From the NCBI RefSeq assembly GCF_014649915.1, contig NZ_BMTY01000021.1, positions 91,834-155,833 on the forward strand: a stretch of DNA of 64,000 bases, read 5' to 3'. The stretch's first letter is position 1; each line of letters starts with the position of its first letter. The translations under genes were made by a program, and so were the position numbers. The notes below the pieces were generated by a model. It was not told the origin of the DNA and did not search any database. It worked only from the letters and a program-made list of their open reading frames with translations. This document shows, one piece after another, positions 50,565 through 57,392 of the stretch. This DNA is from Streptomyces toxytricini (lineage in GTDB: Bacteria > Actinomycetota > Actinomycetes > Streptomycetales > Streptomycetaceae).

Positions 50565-51313
50565 TTGTGGTCCTGTTCCGCGGCCTTGCGCCGCTGTTCC
50601 GCCCTGGCCTTGCGGTGGTCGTAGGGCTGGTCGGGGGCCTTCTCGCCGCGCAGCTCCTCCAGCTGCCGGGTGATGGCCGCCATGATGGCCTCGGTGGCCT
50701 CCTTGAGGACCTCCGGCGTGGGCTCCCGGTCGTAGTACCGGGAGAGGTCCACGGGCGGCCCGGCGAGGACCTGGAGGGTCTTGCGCGGGAAGAGGCGGAC
50801 CTTGTTCTCCTTGGCGTACGGCGGCATGGCCAGGTTGGCGCCCCACTGGGCCACCGGGATGACGGGCGCCCTGGTCATGAGGGCGACGCGGGCGGCGCCG
50901 GTCTTGCCGGCCATCGGCCACATGTCGGGGTCGCGGGTGAGGGTGCCCTCGGGGTAGAAGGCGACGCACTCGCCGCGCTCGATCGCGTCGACGGCTGCCC
51001 GGAAGGCGTCCAGGGCGTTGGTGGTCTCCCGGTAGACCGGGATCTGGCCGGAGCCGCGCAGGATGGCGCCGACGAAGGGGACCTTGAAGAGGGCGGCCTT
51101 GGCGAGGAGGCGGGGCACCCGGCCGGTGTTGTACTGGAAGTGCGCGTACGACAGCGGGTCCAGGTACGAGTTGTGGTTGACGACGGTGATGAACCCGCCG
51201 TCGGCCGGAATGTGTTCCATTCCCCGCCAGTCCCGCTTGAAGAACACGACCAGCGGCGGTTTTGCGATGACCGCGGCCAGGCGGTACCAGAAGCCGATTC
51301 TGCGGCGGGACAC
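50561..51313 (-). CDS. plsC: 1-acyl-sn-glycerol-3-phosphate acyltransferase (PlsC type)
   Basis: 250 residues from GTG 51313 (SRRRIGFWYRLAAVIAK), with GAGGAAGG upstream. The acyltransferase motif NHNSYLD is the H-x4-D type, followed by VAFYPEGTLTRDPD and PVIPVAQWGA. It acylates lysophosphatidate. The C-terminus is basic. It precedes gpsA in a two- or three-gene lipid/cell-wall unit (plsC-gpsA-ddlA). Confidence 0.94.
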   Translation of the reverse strand: MSRRRIGFWYRLAAVIAKPPLVVFFKRDWRGMEHIPADGGFITVVNHNSYLDPLSYAHFQYNTGRVPRLLAKAALFKVPFVGAILRGSGQIPVYRETTNALDAFRAAVDAIERGECVAFYPEGTLTRDPDMWPMAGKTGAARVALMTRAPVIPVAQWGANLAMPPYAKENKVRLFPRKTLQVLAGPPVDLSRYYDREPTPEVLKEATEAIMAAITRQLEELRGEKAPDQPYDHRKARAEQRRKAAEQDHK

Positions 51314-51493
51314 TCGGACACCTTCCTCTACGACCGGTGCGCGGCTGGGGCACCTCTGCGGGCCGGACAAGTGTGGCGCCCGGCCCGGTCTCTGTCGAGA
51401 ACACCGTACGCCCCGCTCAGGCGGGCCGGACCCCGGGCCGGGGCTCGGGCGACAATGGGCCCCTGCCCGGCGGGCGGACCGCGCCCGGCCGCG

Positions 51494-52360
51494 GTGCGCG
51501 CCCGCGCCGCCGCCCACGGAGGGAAGGAGTCCGCCACGGACGCCGTCTGGAGCCTGGTGATCCCGCTCAAGCCCCTCGCGGTGGCCAAGAGCCGCCTCGC
51601 GGCGGCCGTGGGCGCCGCCCGGCCGGGCTTGGCGCTGGCGTTCGCGCAGGACACCGTGGCGGGGGCGCTGGCCTGCCCGGCCGTGCGCGACGTGGTGGTG
51701 GTGACGGACGACGCGGCGGCCGGCGGGGAACTGGCCCGGCTCGGGGCGCGCATCGTCGCGGACGGGCCGGGCGCGGGCCTCAATGCGGCGCTGGCGCACG
51801 GGGCGCGCCGCGTCCGGGCGGGCCGGCCGCGGGCGGCGGTGGCCGCGATGAACGCGGACCTGCCCGCGCTGCGCCCGGGGGAATTGCTACGCGTGCTCGA
51901 TACCGCATCCGCATTTCCCCGGGCATTTCTCGCGGATGCCGCGGGATTCGGTACGACGCTGCTTTCCGCGGCTCCGGAGTCGGAATTGGCACCCGCGTTC
52001 GGCGGCCCGTCGCGGGCGCGGCATTCCGCCTCGGGGGCGGTGGAAATCCCCCTGTCCGGCGTGGACAGCGTCCGGCGCGACGTGGACACGGGGGCGGACC
52101 TGCGGGCGGCGCTCGCGCTGGGAGTGGGCCGGCACACGGCCCGATACAGTGCCCGTATGCAGGCGACCGCGTACACGTACGACCCCACGACCCGCAGCGG
52201 CAGCGTGCTGCTGGACGACGGCACGCCGGTGCCGTTCGACGCCCCCGCCTTCGACGCGGGCGGGCTGCGGCTGCTGCGGCCGGGGCAGCGGGTGCGGATC
52301 GAGACGGAGGGGCGCGGGGCGTCCCTGAGGATCACCCTGGTCACCCTGCAGACCTTCTAG
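51494..52360 (+). CDS. cofC: 2-phospho-L-lactate guanylyltransferase CofC, in frame with a cold-shock-like tail
   Basis: 288 residues if read from GTG 51494 to the first stop. The CofC part has VWSLVIPLKPLAVAKSRLAAA, DVVVVTDDAAAG, AALAHGARRV and AVAAMNADLPALRPGELL. It makes the guanylylated intermediate of coenzyme F420. There is no stop between CofC (ending near ALGVGRHTARYSAR) and a 67-residue cold-shock-like segment. An AAGGAG site at 51524-51529 sits 6 bases before an in-frame ACG at 51536, so the true start may be that ACG. Codons from about 51880 to 52045 use far more A/T third positions than the rest. Confidence 0.8.
   Translation: MRARAAAHGGKESATDAVWSLVIPLKPLAVAKSRLAAAVGAARPGLALAFAQDTVAGALACPAVRDVVVVTDDAAAGGELARLGARIVADGPGAGLNAALAHGARRVRAGRPRAAVAAMNADLPALRPGELLRVLDTASAFPRAFLADAAGFGTTLLSAAPESELAPAFGGPSRARHSASGAVEIPLSGVDSVRRDVDTGADLRAALALGVGRHTARYSARMQATAYTYDPTTRSGSVLLDDGTPVPFDAPAFDAGGLRLLRPGQRVRIETEGRGASLRITLVTLQTF
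52157..52360 (+). CDS. Cold-shock-like small protein (67 aa), separate gene or fused domain
   Basis: 67 residues from ATG 52157: MQATAYTYDPTTRSGSVLLD, then FDAGGLRLLRPGQRVRIETE and ITLVTLQTF. It is an OB-like beta pattern; similar small proteins follow cofC as separate genes in other Streptomyces as far as I recall. No ribosome-binding site precedes the ATG, but TACAGT lies 7 bases upstream, so a leaderless mRNA starting at the ATG is possible. It is in frame with cofC, with no stop between them. Confidence 0.6.
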   Translation: MQATAYTYDPTTRSGSVLLDDGTPVPFDAPAFDAGGLRLLRPGQRVRIETEGRGASLRITLVTLQTF

Positions 52361-52443
52361 GCGGACGTCCGGGCGGGCATGCGGCGGCCGCCGCACCTGC
52401 CGCGACCTGCGCTGACCTGCGCCGGCCTGCGCGGACGCACCGC

Positions 52444-52472
52444 GGGCCGGCTCCCCGAGGGGGAGTCGGCCC
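52444..52472 (-). terminator. hupS terminator
   Basis: 13-bp stem (52444-52456 with 52460-52472) with one G/T pair and a 3-base loop, 24 bases after the hupS stop. It also lies downstream of cofC and may serve both convergent genes. Confidence 0.7.
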
Positions 52473-52496
52473 GGCGTGTGTGCGACGTGCCCTGGG

Positions 52497-53180
52497 CTAC
52501 TTCTTGCGGGCGGTCGTCTTCTTCGCGGTGGCGGTCTTGCGCGCCGTCGCCTTCTTGGCGGGCGCCTTCTTCGCGACGGTCTTCTTCGCCGGCGCGGTCT
52601 TCTTCGCGGTGGTCTTCTTCGCCGCGGCGGTGGTCTTCGACGCGGTGGTCTTCGCGGCGGTGGTCTTCTTCGCCGCCGGCGCGGCCTTCTTGGCCGTGGC
52701 CGTCGTCTTCTTCGCGGTGGTCTTCTTCGCCGTCGCGGTCTTCGCGGCGGTGGTCGCCTTCTTGGCCGGGGCGGCCTTCTTCGCGGTGGTCTTCTTGGCC
52801 GCGGCCTTCTTGACCGTGGAGCGGCTGCCGCCGGCGGCGGCCGCCGCCATCAGGCTGCCCTTGGGGGCCTTCTTCACGGCCACCTCGTCGCCCTTGGGGA
52901 GCTTCTTGGTGCCGCTGACCAGGTCCTTGAAGCCCTGGCCCGCGCGGAAGCGGGGAACCGAGGTCTTCTTGACCCGGACGCGCTCACCCGTCTGCGGGTT
53001 CCGGGCGTAGCGGGCCGGCCGGTCGACCTTCTCGAACGAGCCGAAGCCGGTGACCGAGACCCGGTCGCCCGCCACGACCGCGCGGACCATGGCGTCCAGT
53101 ACCGCGTCGACGGCGTCGGCGGCCTGCTGGCGGCCGCCCAGCTTGTCGGCAATCGCTTCTACGAGCTGCGCCTTGTTCAC
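52497..53180 (-). CDS. hupS: HU-family histone-like protein HupS with lysine-rich tail
   Basis: 227 residues from GTG 53180 (NKAQLVEAIADKLGG) with GAAGGGGAAG upstream. The HU domain (about 1-92) contains VTGFGSFEKVDRPARYARNP. The second half is a histone H1-like tail of Lys/Ala/Thr repeats (AAKKTTAKKAAPAKKA and many AKKTTAKK variants). In Streptomyces HupS compacts spore chromosomes. A promoter lies about 50-80 bases upstream. Confidence 0.96.
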   Translation of the reverse strand: MNKAQLVEAIADKLGGRQQAADAVDAVLDAMVRAVVAGDRVSVTGFGSFEKVDRPARYARNPQTGERVRVKKTSVPRFRAGQGFKDLVSGTKKLPKGDEVAVKKAPKGSLMAAAAAGGSRSTVKKAAAKKTTAKKAAPAKKATTAAKTATAKKTTAKKTTATAKKAAPAAKKTTAAKTTASKTTAAAKKTTAKKTAPAKKTVAKKAPAKKATARKTATAKKTTARKK

Positions 53181-53232
53181 GTCTTCCCCTTCGGAGACCT
53201 CGCCAGAACGAATGTGTTCAAGCTTATTTCGC

Positions 53233-53261
53233 ACGTTAGGCGGATATATACCGCAAATCAA
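53233..53261 (-). promoter_or_regulatory. Predicted hupS promoter with palindromic spacer
   Basis: Minus strand TTGATT (53256-53261), 17 bases, TAACGT (53233-53238). The spacer contains GCGG-TATATAT-CCGC, an inverted repeat (53240-53254) that could bind a regulator. The transcript would have a leader of about 47 bases. Confidence 0.45.
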
Positions 53262-53288
53262 ACACGAAACGGGCTAATCACCCTAGTG

Positions 53289-53312
53289 CCGCAACGGGAG
53301 TGCCCGTTGCGG
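53289..53312 (-). terminator. Terminator of the 75-residue gene
   Basis: 10-bp perfect stem (53289-53298 with 53303-53312) and an AGTG loop, 12 bases after the stop at 53325. Confidence 0.65.
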
Positions 53313-53324
53313 AGTTCCTTCGCA

Positions 53325-53552
53325 TCAGTCGCCTTCAGGGAATCGACCCTCGTCGAGGTCCTTCATCAACCTGTCCAGGCGCCTTGCCGCATCGGCGAGA
53401 TCATGCTTCGCCGCGGCCGTGACGACCAGCAGCTTCCGGGACAGCGCCATCCTTACGCCCTCCGGGACTTGCAGCGTGCGCACCCGTGTGTGTGCTTCTT
53501 TCAACCGGTCCGCGACGAGTTGGTAGAGCTCCAGTTGACTGTCGCGTTCCAT
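53325..53552 (-). CDS. Small conserved helical protein, unknown function
   Basis: 75 residues from ATG 53552 (MERDSQLELYQLVADRLKEA). It is all helical by composition, with charged heptads (LDRLMKDLDEGRFPEGD at the C-terminus). It lies between leuD and hupS with hairpins on both sides. I recall a homologue at this place in other Streptomyces. CACAAT lies just upstream of the ATG, so it may be leaderless. Function unknown. Confidence 0.8.
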   Translation of the reverse strand: MERDSQLELYQLVADRLKEAHTRVRTLQVPEGVRMALSRKLLVVTAAAKHDLADAARRLDRLMKDLDEGRFPEGD

Positions 53553-53607
53553 GCACAGATTGTGCCATCTGGGGCGAGTTGTCGCCTCACGGGGCCTCAA
53601 CACACGG

Positions 53608-53639
53608 CTGTGCCCCCCGCCGTGGGGCGGGGGGCACAG
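53608..53639 (-). terminator. leuD terminator
   Basis: 14-bp perfect stem (53608-53621 with 53626-53639) with a 4-base loop, 51 bases beyond the leuD stop. It closes the leuCD operon. Confidence 0.8.
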
Positions 53640-53689
53640 AGTTCTCGCCGTGATCACCCGGGGGTGAATAAGCGCTGCTCAGACTGTAA

Positions 53690-54283
53690 TCAGGCGCGAA
53701 TCGTACGCGGCTTGAAGGCGGGCCTGGCGCTTTCGTAGGCGGCGATGTCGGCTTCGTTCTGAAGGGTGAGGGAGATGTCGTCCAGTCCCTCCAGCAGACG
53801 CCACCGGGCGTTGTCGTCGAGCTCGAACTCGGCCTCGATTCCGGCCGCGCGGACCTGCCGGGCGACGAGGTCGACGGTCACCTCGGCGGCCGGGTCGGCC
53901 TCGGTCAGCTCCCACAGCCGGTCGACCGTCTCCTGCGGCAGGACCACCGTCAGCAGTCCGTTCTTCAGGGAGTTGCCCCGGAAGATGTCGGCGAAGCGGG
54001 AGGAGATCACGGCCTTGAACCCGAAGTTCTGCAGCGCCCAGACGGCGTGCTCCCGGGAGGAGCCGGTGCCGAAGTCGGGGCCGGCGACCAGCACGGTCGC
54101 GCCGGCGCGCTCGGGGCGGTTGGTGATGAAGTCGGGGTCCTTGCGCCAGGCCTCGAAGAGCCCGTCCTCGAAACCGTCGCGGGTGATCTTCTTGAGCCAG
54201 TGGGCCGGGATGATCTGGTCGGTGTCGACGTTGCTGCGGCGCAGCGGCACGGCCCGGCCGGTGTGGGTGGTGAAGGCTTCCAT
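53690..54283 (-). CDS. leuD: 3-isopropylmalate dehydratase small subunit
   Basis: 197 residues. It has MEAFTTHTGRAVPLRRSNVDTDQIIPAHWL, of which the DTDQIIPA part is the family motif, and DFGTGSSREHAVWALQNFGF. It forms the small subunit of isopropylmalate isomerase with LeuC in leucine biosynthesis. It starts 3 bases after leuC. Confidence 0.98.
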   Translation of the reverse strand: MEAFTTHTGRAVPLRRSNVDTDQIIPAHWLKKITRDGFEDGLFEAWRKDPDFITNRPERAGATVLVAGPDFGTGSSREHAVWALQNFGFKAVISSRFADIFRGNSLKNGLLTVVLPQETVDRLWELTEADPAAEVTVDLVARQVRAAGIEAEFELDDNARWRLLEGLDDISLTLQNEADIAAYESARPAFKPRTIRA

Positions 54284-54286
54284 GGT

Positions 54287-55711
54287 TCAGACTCCGGCGG
54301 TGGCGTGGGCGTCGGACAGGTCGGCGGGCGAGGCCAGGTGGCCCAGGACCGCGGTGGCGGCGGCGACCTGGGGGGAGACCAGGTGGGTGCGGCCGCCCTT
54401 GCCCTGCCGGCCCTCGAAGTTGCGGTTCGAGGTGGAGGCGGAGCGCTCGCCGGGCGCCAGTTGGTCGGGGTTCATGCCCAGGCACATGGAACAGCCGGCG
54501 TGCCGCCATTCGGCGCCCGCCTCCTTGAAGACCCTGTCCAGGCCCTCCTCCACCGCCTGCAGGGCGACGCGGACGGAGCCGGGGACGACCAGCATCCGCA
54601 CCCCGTCGGCGACTTTGCGGCCCTTGATGACTCCGGCGACGGCACGGAGGTCCTCGATCCGGCCGTTGGTGCAGGAGCCTACGAAGACGGTGTCGACACG
54701 GATGTCGCGCAGCGGCTGCCCGGCGGTCAACCCCATGTACTCCAGGGCCTTTTCGGCCGCGTGGCGCTCCGAGGCGTCCTCGTACGAAGCCGGGTCGGGG
54801 ACGTTCGCCGACAGCGGTGCGCCCTGGCCCGGGTTGGTGCCCCAGGTGACGAACGGGGACAGGGAGGCGCCGTCGATGACGACCTCCGCGTCGAAGACGG
54901 CGTCGTCGTCGGTGCGCAGGGTCTTCCAGTAGGCGACCGCGGCGTCCCAGTCCTCGCCGGCCGGGGCGTGGTCGCGGCCCTTCAGGTAGTCGAAGGTCGT
55001 CTGGTCGGGGGCGATCATGCCGGCGCGGGCTCCGGCCTCGATCGACATGTTGCAGATGGTCATGCGGGCTTCCATCGACAGCTTCTCGACGGCCTCGCCG
55101 CGGTACTCGATGACGTAGCCCTGGCCGCCGCCGGTGCCGATCTTGGCGATGATCGCCAGGATCAGGTCCTTGGCGGTGACGCCTTCGGCCAGCTCGCCGG
55201 TGACGGTGATCGCCATGGTCTTGGGGCGGGCCATGGGCAGCGTCTGGGTGGCCAGGACGTGCTCGACCTGGCTGGTTCCGATGCCGAAGGCGAGCGCGCC
55301 GAAGGCGCCGTGCGTCGAGGTGTGGGAGTCGCCGCAGACCACTGTGGTGCCCGGCTGGGTCAGGCCCAGCTGCGGTCCCACGACGTGGACGACGCCCTGC
55401 TCGACGTCGCCCAGCGGGTGCAGGCGCACCCCGAACTCGGCGCAGTTCTTGCGCAGCGTCTCCAGCTGGGCCCGGGAGACCGGGTCCGCGATCGGCTTGT
55501 CGATGTCGAGGGTGGGGGTGTTGTGGTCCTCGGTCGCGATGGTGAGGTCGAGACGGCGGACCTTGCGGCCGGCCTGCCGCAGGCCGTCGAAGGCCTGGGG
55601 GCTGGTCACCTCGTGCAGCAGGTGCAGATCGATGAAGAGGAGGTCGGGCTCGCCTTCGGCGCGCCGGACGACGTGGTCGTCCCAGACCTTCTCCGCGAGT
55701 GTCCTACCCAT
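54287..55711 (-). CDS. leuC: 3-isopropylmalate dehydratase large subunit
   Basis: 474 residues from ATG 55711 (MGRTLAEKVWDDHVVRRAEG). The Fe-S cluster Cys residues lie in VFVGSCTNGRIEDL and AGCSMCLGMN. GDSHTSTHGAFGALAFGIG is present. It isomerises 2- to 3-isopropylmalate. It is divergent from ndgR, its known regulator in Streptomyces. An in-frame extension to 55828 is rejected since it would run through the regulatory region. Confidence 0.98.
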   Translation of the reverse strand: MGRTLAEKVWDDHVVRRAEGEPDLLFIDLHLLHEVTSPQAFDGLRQAGRKVRRLDLTIATEDHNTPTLDIDKPIADPVSRAQLETLRKNCAEFGVRLHPLGDVEQGVVHVVGPQLGLTQPGTTVVCGDSHTSTHGAFGALAFGIGTSQVEHVLATQTLPMARPKTMAITVTGELAEGVTAKDLILAIIAKIGTGGGQGYVIEYRGEAVEKLSMEARMTICNMSIEAGARAGMIAPDQTTFDYLKGRDHAPAGEDWDAAVAYWKTLRTDDDAVFDAEVVIDGASLSPFVTWGTNPGQGAPLSANVPDPASYEDASERHAAEKALEYMGLTAGQPLRDIRVDTVFVGSCTNGRIEDLRAVAGVIKGRKVADGVRMLVVPGSVRVALQAVEEGLDRVFKEAGAEWRHAGCSMCLGMNPDQLAPGERSASTSNRNFEGRQGKGGRTHLVSPQVAAATAVLGHLASPADLSDAHATAGV

Positions 55712-55896
55712 CGCTTTCCCTCCGGCCGGCCGGTACGGCCTGCGCTTCATAGAGATGTGGTGCGCCTGATCGCCGGTACCCCACGTGCCGGACGACGGCC
55801 TCGGACCCAGTGGTTCGTGGACCCGCACATACAGACTCGCTGGTTCTTGGAAAATTTGAACTTGCGTTTCACAGTGTGAGACGTGAATATCGTTTC
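55712..55896. promoter_or_regulatory. leuCD-ndgR divergent control region
   Basis: 185 bases holding both promoters. The AT-rich segment 55845-55895 contains TCACA-G-TGTGA (55869-55879), a short palindrome, and TTGGAAAATTTGAAC beside it. In Streptomyces NdgR/AreB binds between these genes; the palindrome is a candidate site by position only. Confidence 0.5.
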
Positions 55897-56613
55897 ATGG
55901 ACAACTCTAGCGGCGTCGGCGTTCTCGACAAGGCAGCTCTGGTTTTGAGCGCACTGGAGTCCGGTCCGGCCACCCTCGCCGGGCTGGTCGCGGCGACAGG
56001 GCTCGCACGACCCACGGCACATCGCCTGGCCGTGGCACTGGAACACCACCGGATGGTGGCGAGGGACATGCAGGGCCGGTTCATCCTCGGACCGCGGCTG
56101 GCGGAGCTCGCCGCCGCGGCCGGCGAGGACCGGCTGCTGGCCACGGCGGGACCGGTACTGACCCACCTGCGCGACGTGACGGGCGAGAGCGCGCAGCTCT
56201 ACCGCCGGCAGGGCGACATGCGCATCTGCGTGGCGGCCGCGGAGCGGCTGTCGGGCCTGCGGGACACCGTCCCGGTGGGCTCGACGCTGCCGATGAAGGC
56301 GGGCTCCGCCGCGCAGATCCTGATGGCCTGGGAGGAGCCGGAGCGGCTGCACCGCGGCCTGCAGGGCGCCCGCTTCACGGCGACGGCGCTGTCCGGCGTG
56401 CGGCGCCGCGGCTGGGCGCAGTCGATCGGCGAGCGGGAGCCGGGCGTGGCGTCCGTCTCGGCGCCGGTGCGCGGGCCGTCGAACCGCGTGGTGGCGGCGG
56501 TGTCGGTCTCCGGGCCGATCGAGCGCCTGACGCGCCACCCGGGCCGGATGCACGCCCAGGCCGTCATCGACGCCGCTGCACGCCTCACGGAGGCCCTGCG
56601 CCGCTCGGGCTGA
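55897..56613 (+). CDS. ndgR: IclR-family regulator NdgR
   Basis: 238 residues from ATG 55897 (MDNSSGVGVLDKAALVLSAL). Winged helix with GLVAATGLARPTAHRLAVALE, then the IclR effector domain with VPVGSTLPMKAGSAAQILMAW. Known in Streptomyces for control of leucine and other amino-acid genes and of nitrogen-dependent growth. It is divergent from leuCD. An upstream ATG at 55810 would lengthen it into the operator region and is not used. Confidence 0.95.
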   Translation: MDNSSGVGVLDKAALVLSALESGPATLAGLVAATGLARPTAHRLAVALEHHRMVARDMQGRFILGPRLAELAAAAGEDRLLATAGPVLTHLRDVTGESAQLYRRQGDMRICVAAAERLSGLRDTVPVGSTLPMKAGSAAQILMAWEEPERLHRGLQGARFTATALSGVRRRGWAQSIGEREPGVASVSAPVRGPSNRVVAAVSVSGPIERLTRHPGRMHAQAVIDAAARLTEALRRSG

Positions 56614-56733
56614 CCCGCCCGCCGCCTTCCCCCACTCCCCCGGGCCCGGGGGCGCGTACGACGCCGCACACGTCCGAACACGCGCCGCCGGGCCCGTACT
56701 TCTGCGAGAGGCCCGTCGGGCGGCCGGGAACAC

Positions 56734-56772
56734 GGAAGAGGCCCTCCGCGGTGAACGCGGAGGGCCTCTTCC
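56734..56772. terminator. Bidirectional terminator between ndgR and the tRNA cluster
   Basis: 17-bp perfect stem (56734-56750 with 56756-56772) with a 5-base loop. It lies 120 bases after ndgR on the plus strand and 7 bases beyond the 3' end of the last tRNA on the minus strand. Confidence 0.85.
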
Positions 56773-56778
56773 TCGATG

Positions 56779-56851
56779 TACCCCCGACCGGATTCGAACC
56801 GGCGCTACCGCCTTGAGAGGGCGGCGTGCTAGGCCGCTACACAACGGGGGC
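56779..56851 (-). tRNA. tRNA-Glu (CTC)
   Basis: 73 bases. Anticodon loop CTCTCAA between CCGCC and GGCGG arms. TTCGAATC T-loop. The acceptor stem GCCCCCG pairs with CGGGGGT (one G-U). Discriminator A, and no encoded CCA. Last tRNA of the cluster. Confidence 0.97.
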
Positions 56852-56878
56852 GTGCCTTGCAGCTGCTGCTGCACTGCG

Positions 56879-56950
56879 CTGGGCTACCAGGACTCGAACC
56901 TAGAACAAAGGAACCAGAAACCTTCGTGTTGCCAATTACACCATAGCCCA
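56879..56950 (-). tRNA. tRNA-Gln (CTG), variant with TGGGCTA acceptor
   Basis: 72 bases. Anticodon CTG in TTTCTGGTT. Acceptor TGGGCTA pairs with TAGCCCA. T-arm GGTTCGAGTCC. No encoded CCA. It differs from the second Gln gene by paired changes in the acceptor and anticodon stems. Confidence 0.96.
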
Positions 56951-56973
56951 AGGTGGTCTGAACCAGACCTCAG

Positions 56974-57046
56974 TACCCCCGACCGGATTCGAACCGGCGC
57001 TACCGCCTTGAGAGGGCGGCGTGCTAGGCCGCTACACAACGGGGGC
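56974..57046 (-). tRNA. tRNA-Glu (CTC)
   Basis: 73 bases, identical to the other two Glu genes of the cluster. Spacers between the genes are unrelated to each other. Confidence 0.97.
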
Positions 57047-57107
57047 CCTGGCGATCCTGCATCAAGATGTCCGGGAGCTACCCAGGACCCCTCGCGGGAA
57101 GGATCTG

Positions 57108-57180
57108 TACCCCCGACCGGATTCGAACCGGCGCTACCGCCTTGAGAGGGCGGCGTGCTAGGCCGCTACACAACGGGGGC
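57108..57180 (-). tRNA. tRNA-Glu (CTC)
   Basis: 73 bases, third identical copy. It lies 27 bases downstream of the first Gln gene in transcription order. Confidence 0.97.
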
Positions 57181-57207
57181 AAAGCACTGCGTTACTACTG
57201 CACTGCG

Positions 57208-57279
57208 CTGGGGTACCAGGACTCGAACCTAGAATAAGGGAACCAGAAACCCTCGTGTTGCCAATTACACCATACCCCA
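57208..57279 (-). tRNA. tRNA-Gln (CTG), standard form
   Basis: 72 bases. Acceptor TGGGGTA pairs with TACCCCA. Anticodon CTG. It is the first gene of the cluster in transcription order (Gln-Glu-Glu-Gln-Glu). Confidence 0.96.
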
Positions 57280-57363
57280 CCAGAAGTCAATCCCCTGTGG
57301 GGACTTTCTTCGGGCTGCGTCTCCGTCTCCGGCCTTTCGGCCCGCTCCGGCGGCGCAGAAAGA

Positions 57364-57392
57364 ACATTACCGGATGGCTGACCGTGCTCCAA
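57364..57392 (-). promoter_or_regulatory. Predicted promoter of the tRNA cluster inside the HAD gene 3' end
   Basis: Minus strand TTGGAG (57387-57392), 17 bases, TAATGT (57364-57369). The -10 includes the HAD stop codon TAA. Transcription would start near 57357, about 78 bases before the first tRNA. Confidence 0.5.

Noticed and set aside
52497..52860. Frameshift or degenerate repeat in hupS
   Set aside because: The Lys/Ala/Thr repeats are the usual histone H1-like tail of HupS and the frame is continuous.
55810..55896. N-terminal extension of NdgR from ATG 55810
   Set aside because: It would run through the AT-rich leuC-ndgR control region; the MDNSSGVGVLDKAAL start matches the family.
56779..57180. 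Three identical 73-base repeats as a repeat or CRISPR array
   Set aside because: Each repeat folds as tRNA-Glu(CTC) with intact arms; the intervening sequences are spacers between tRNA genes, one of which contains tRNA-Gln.
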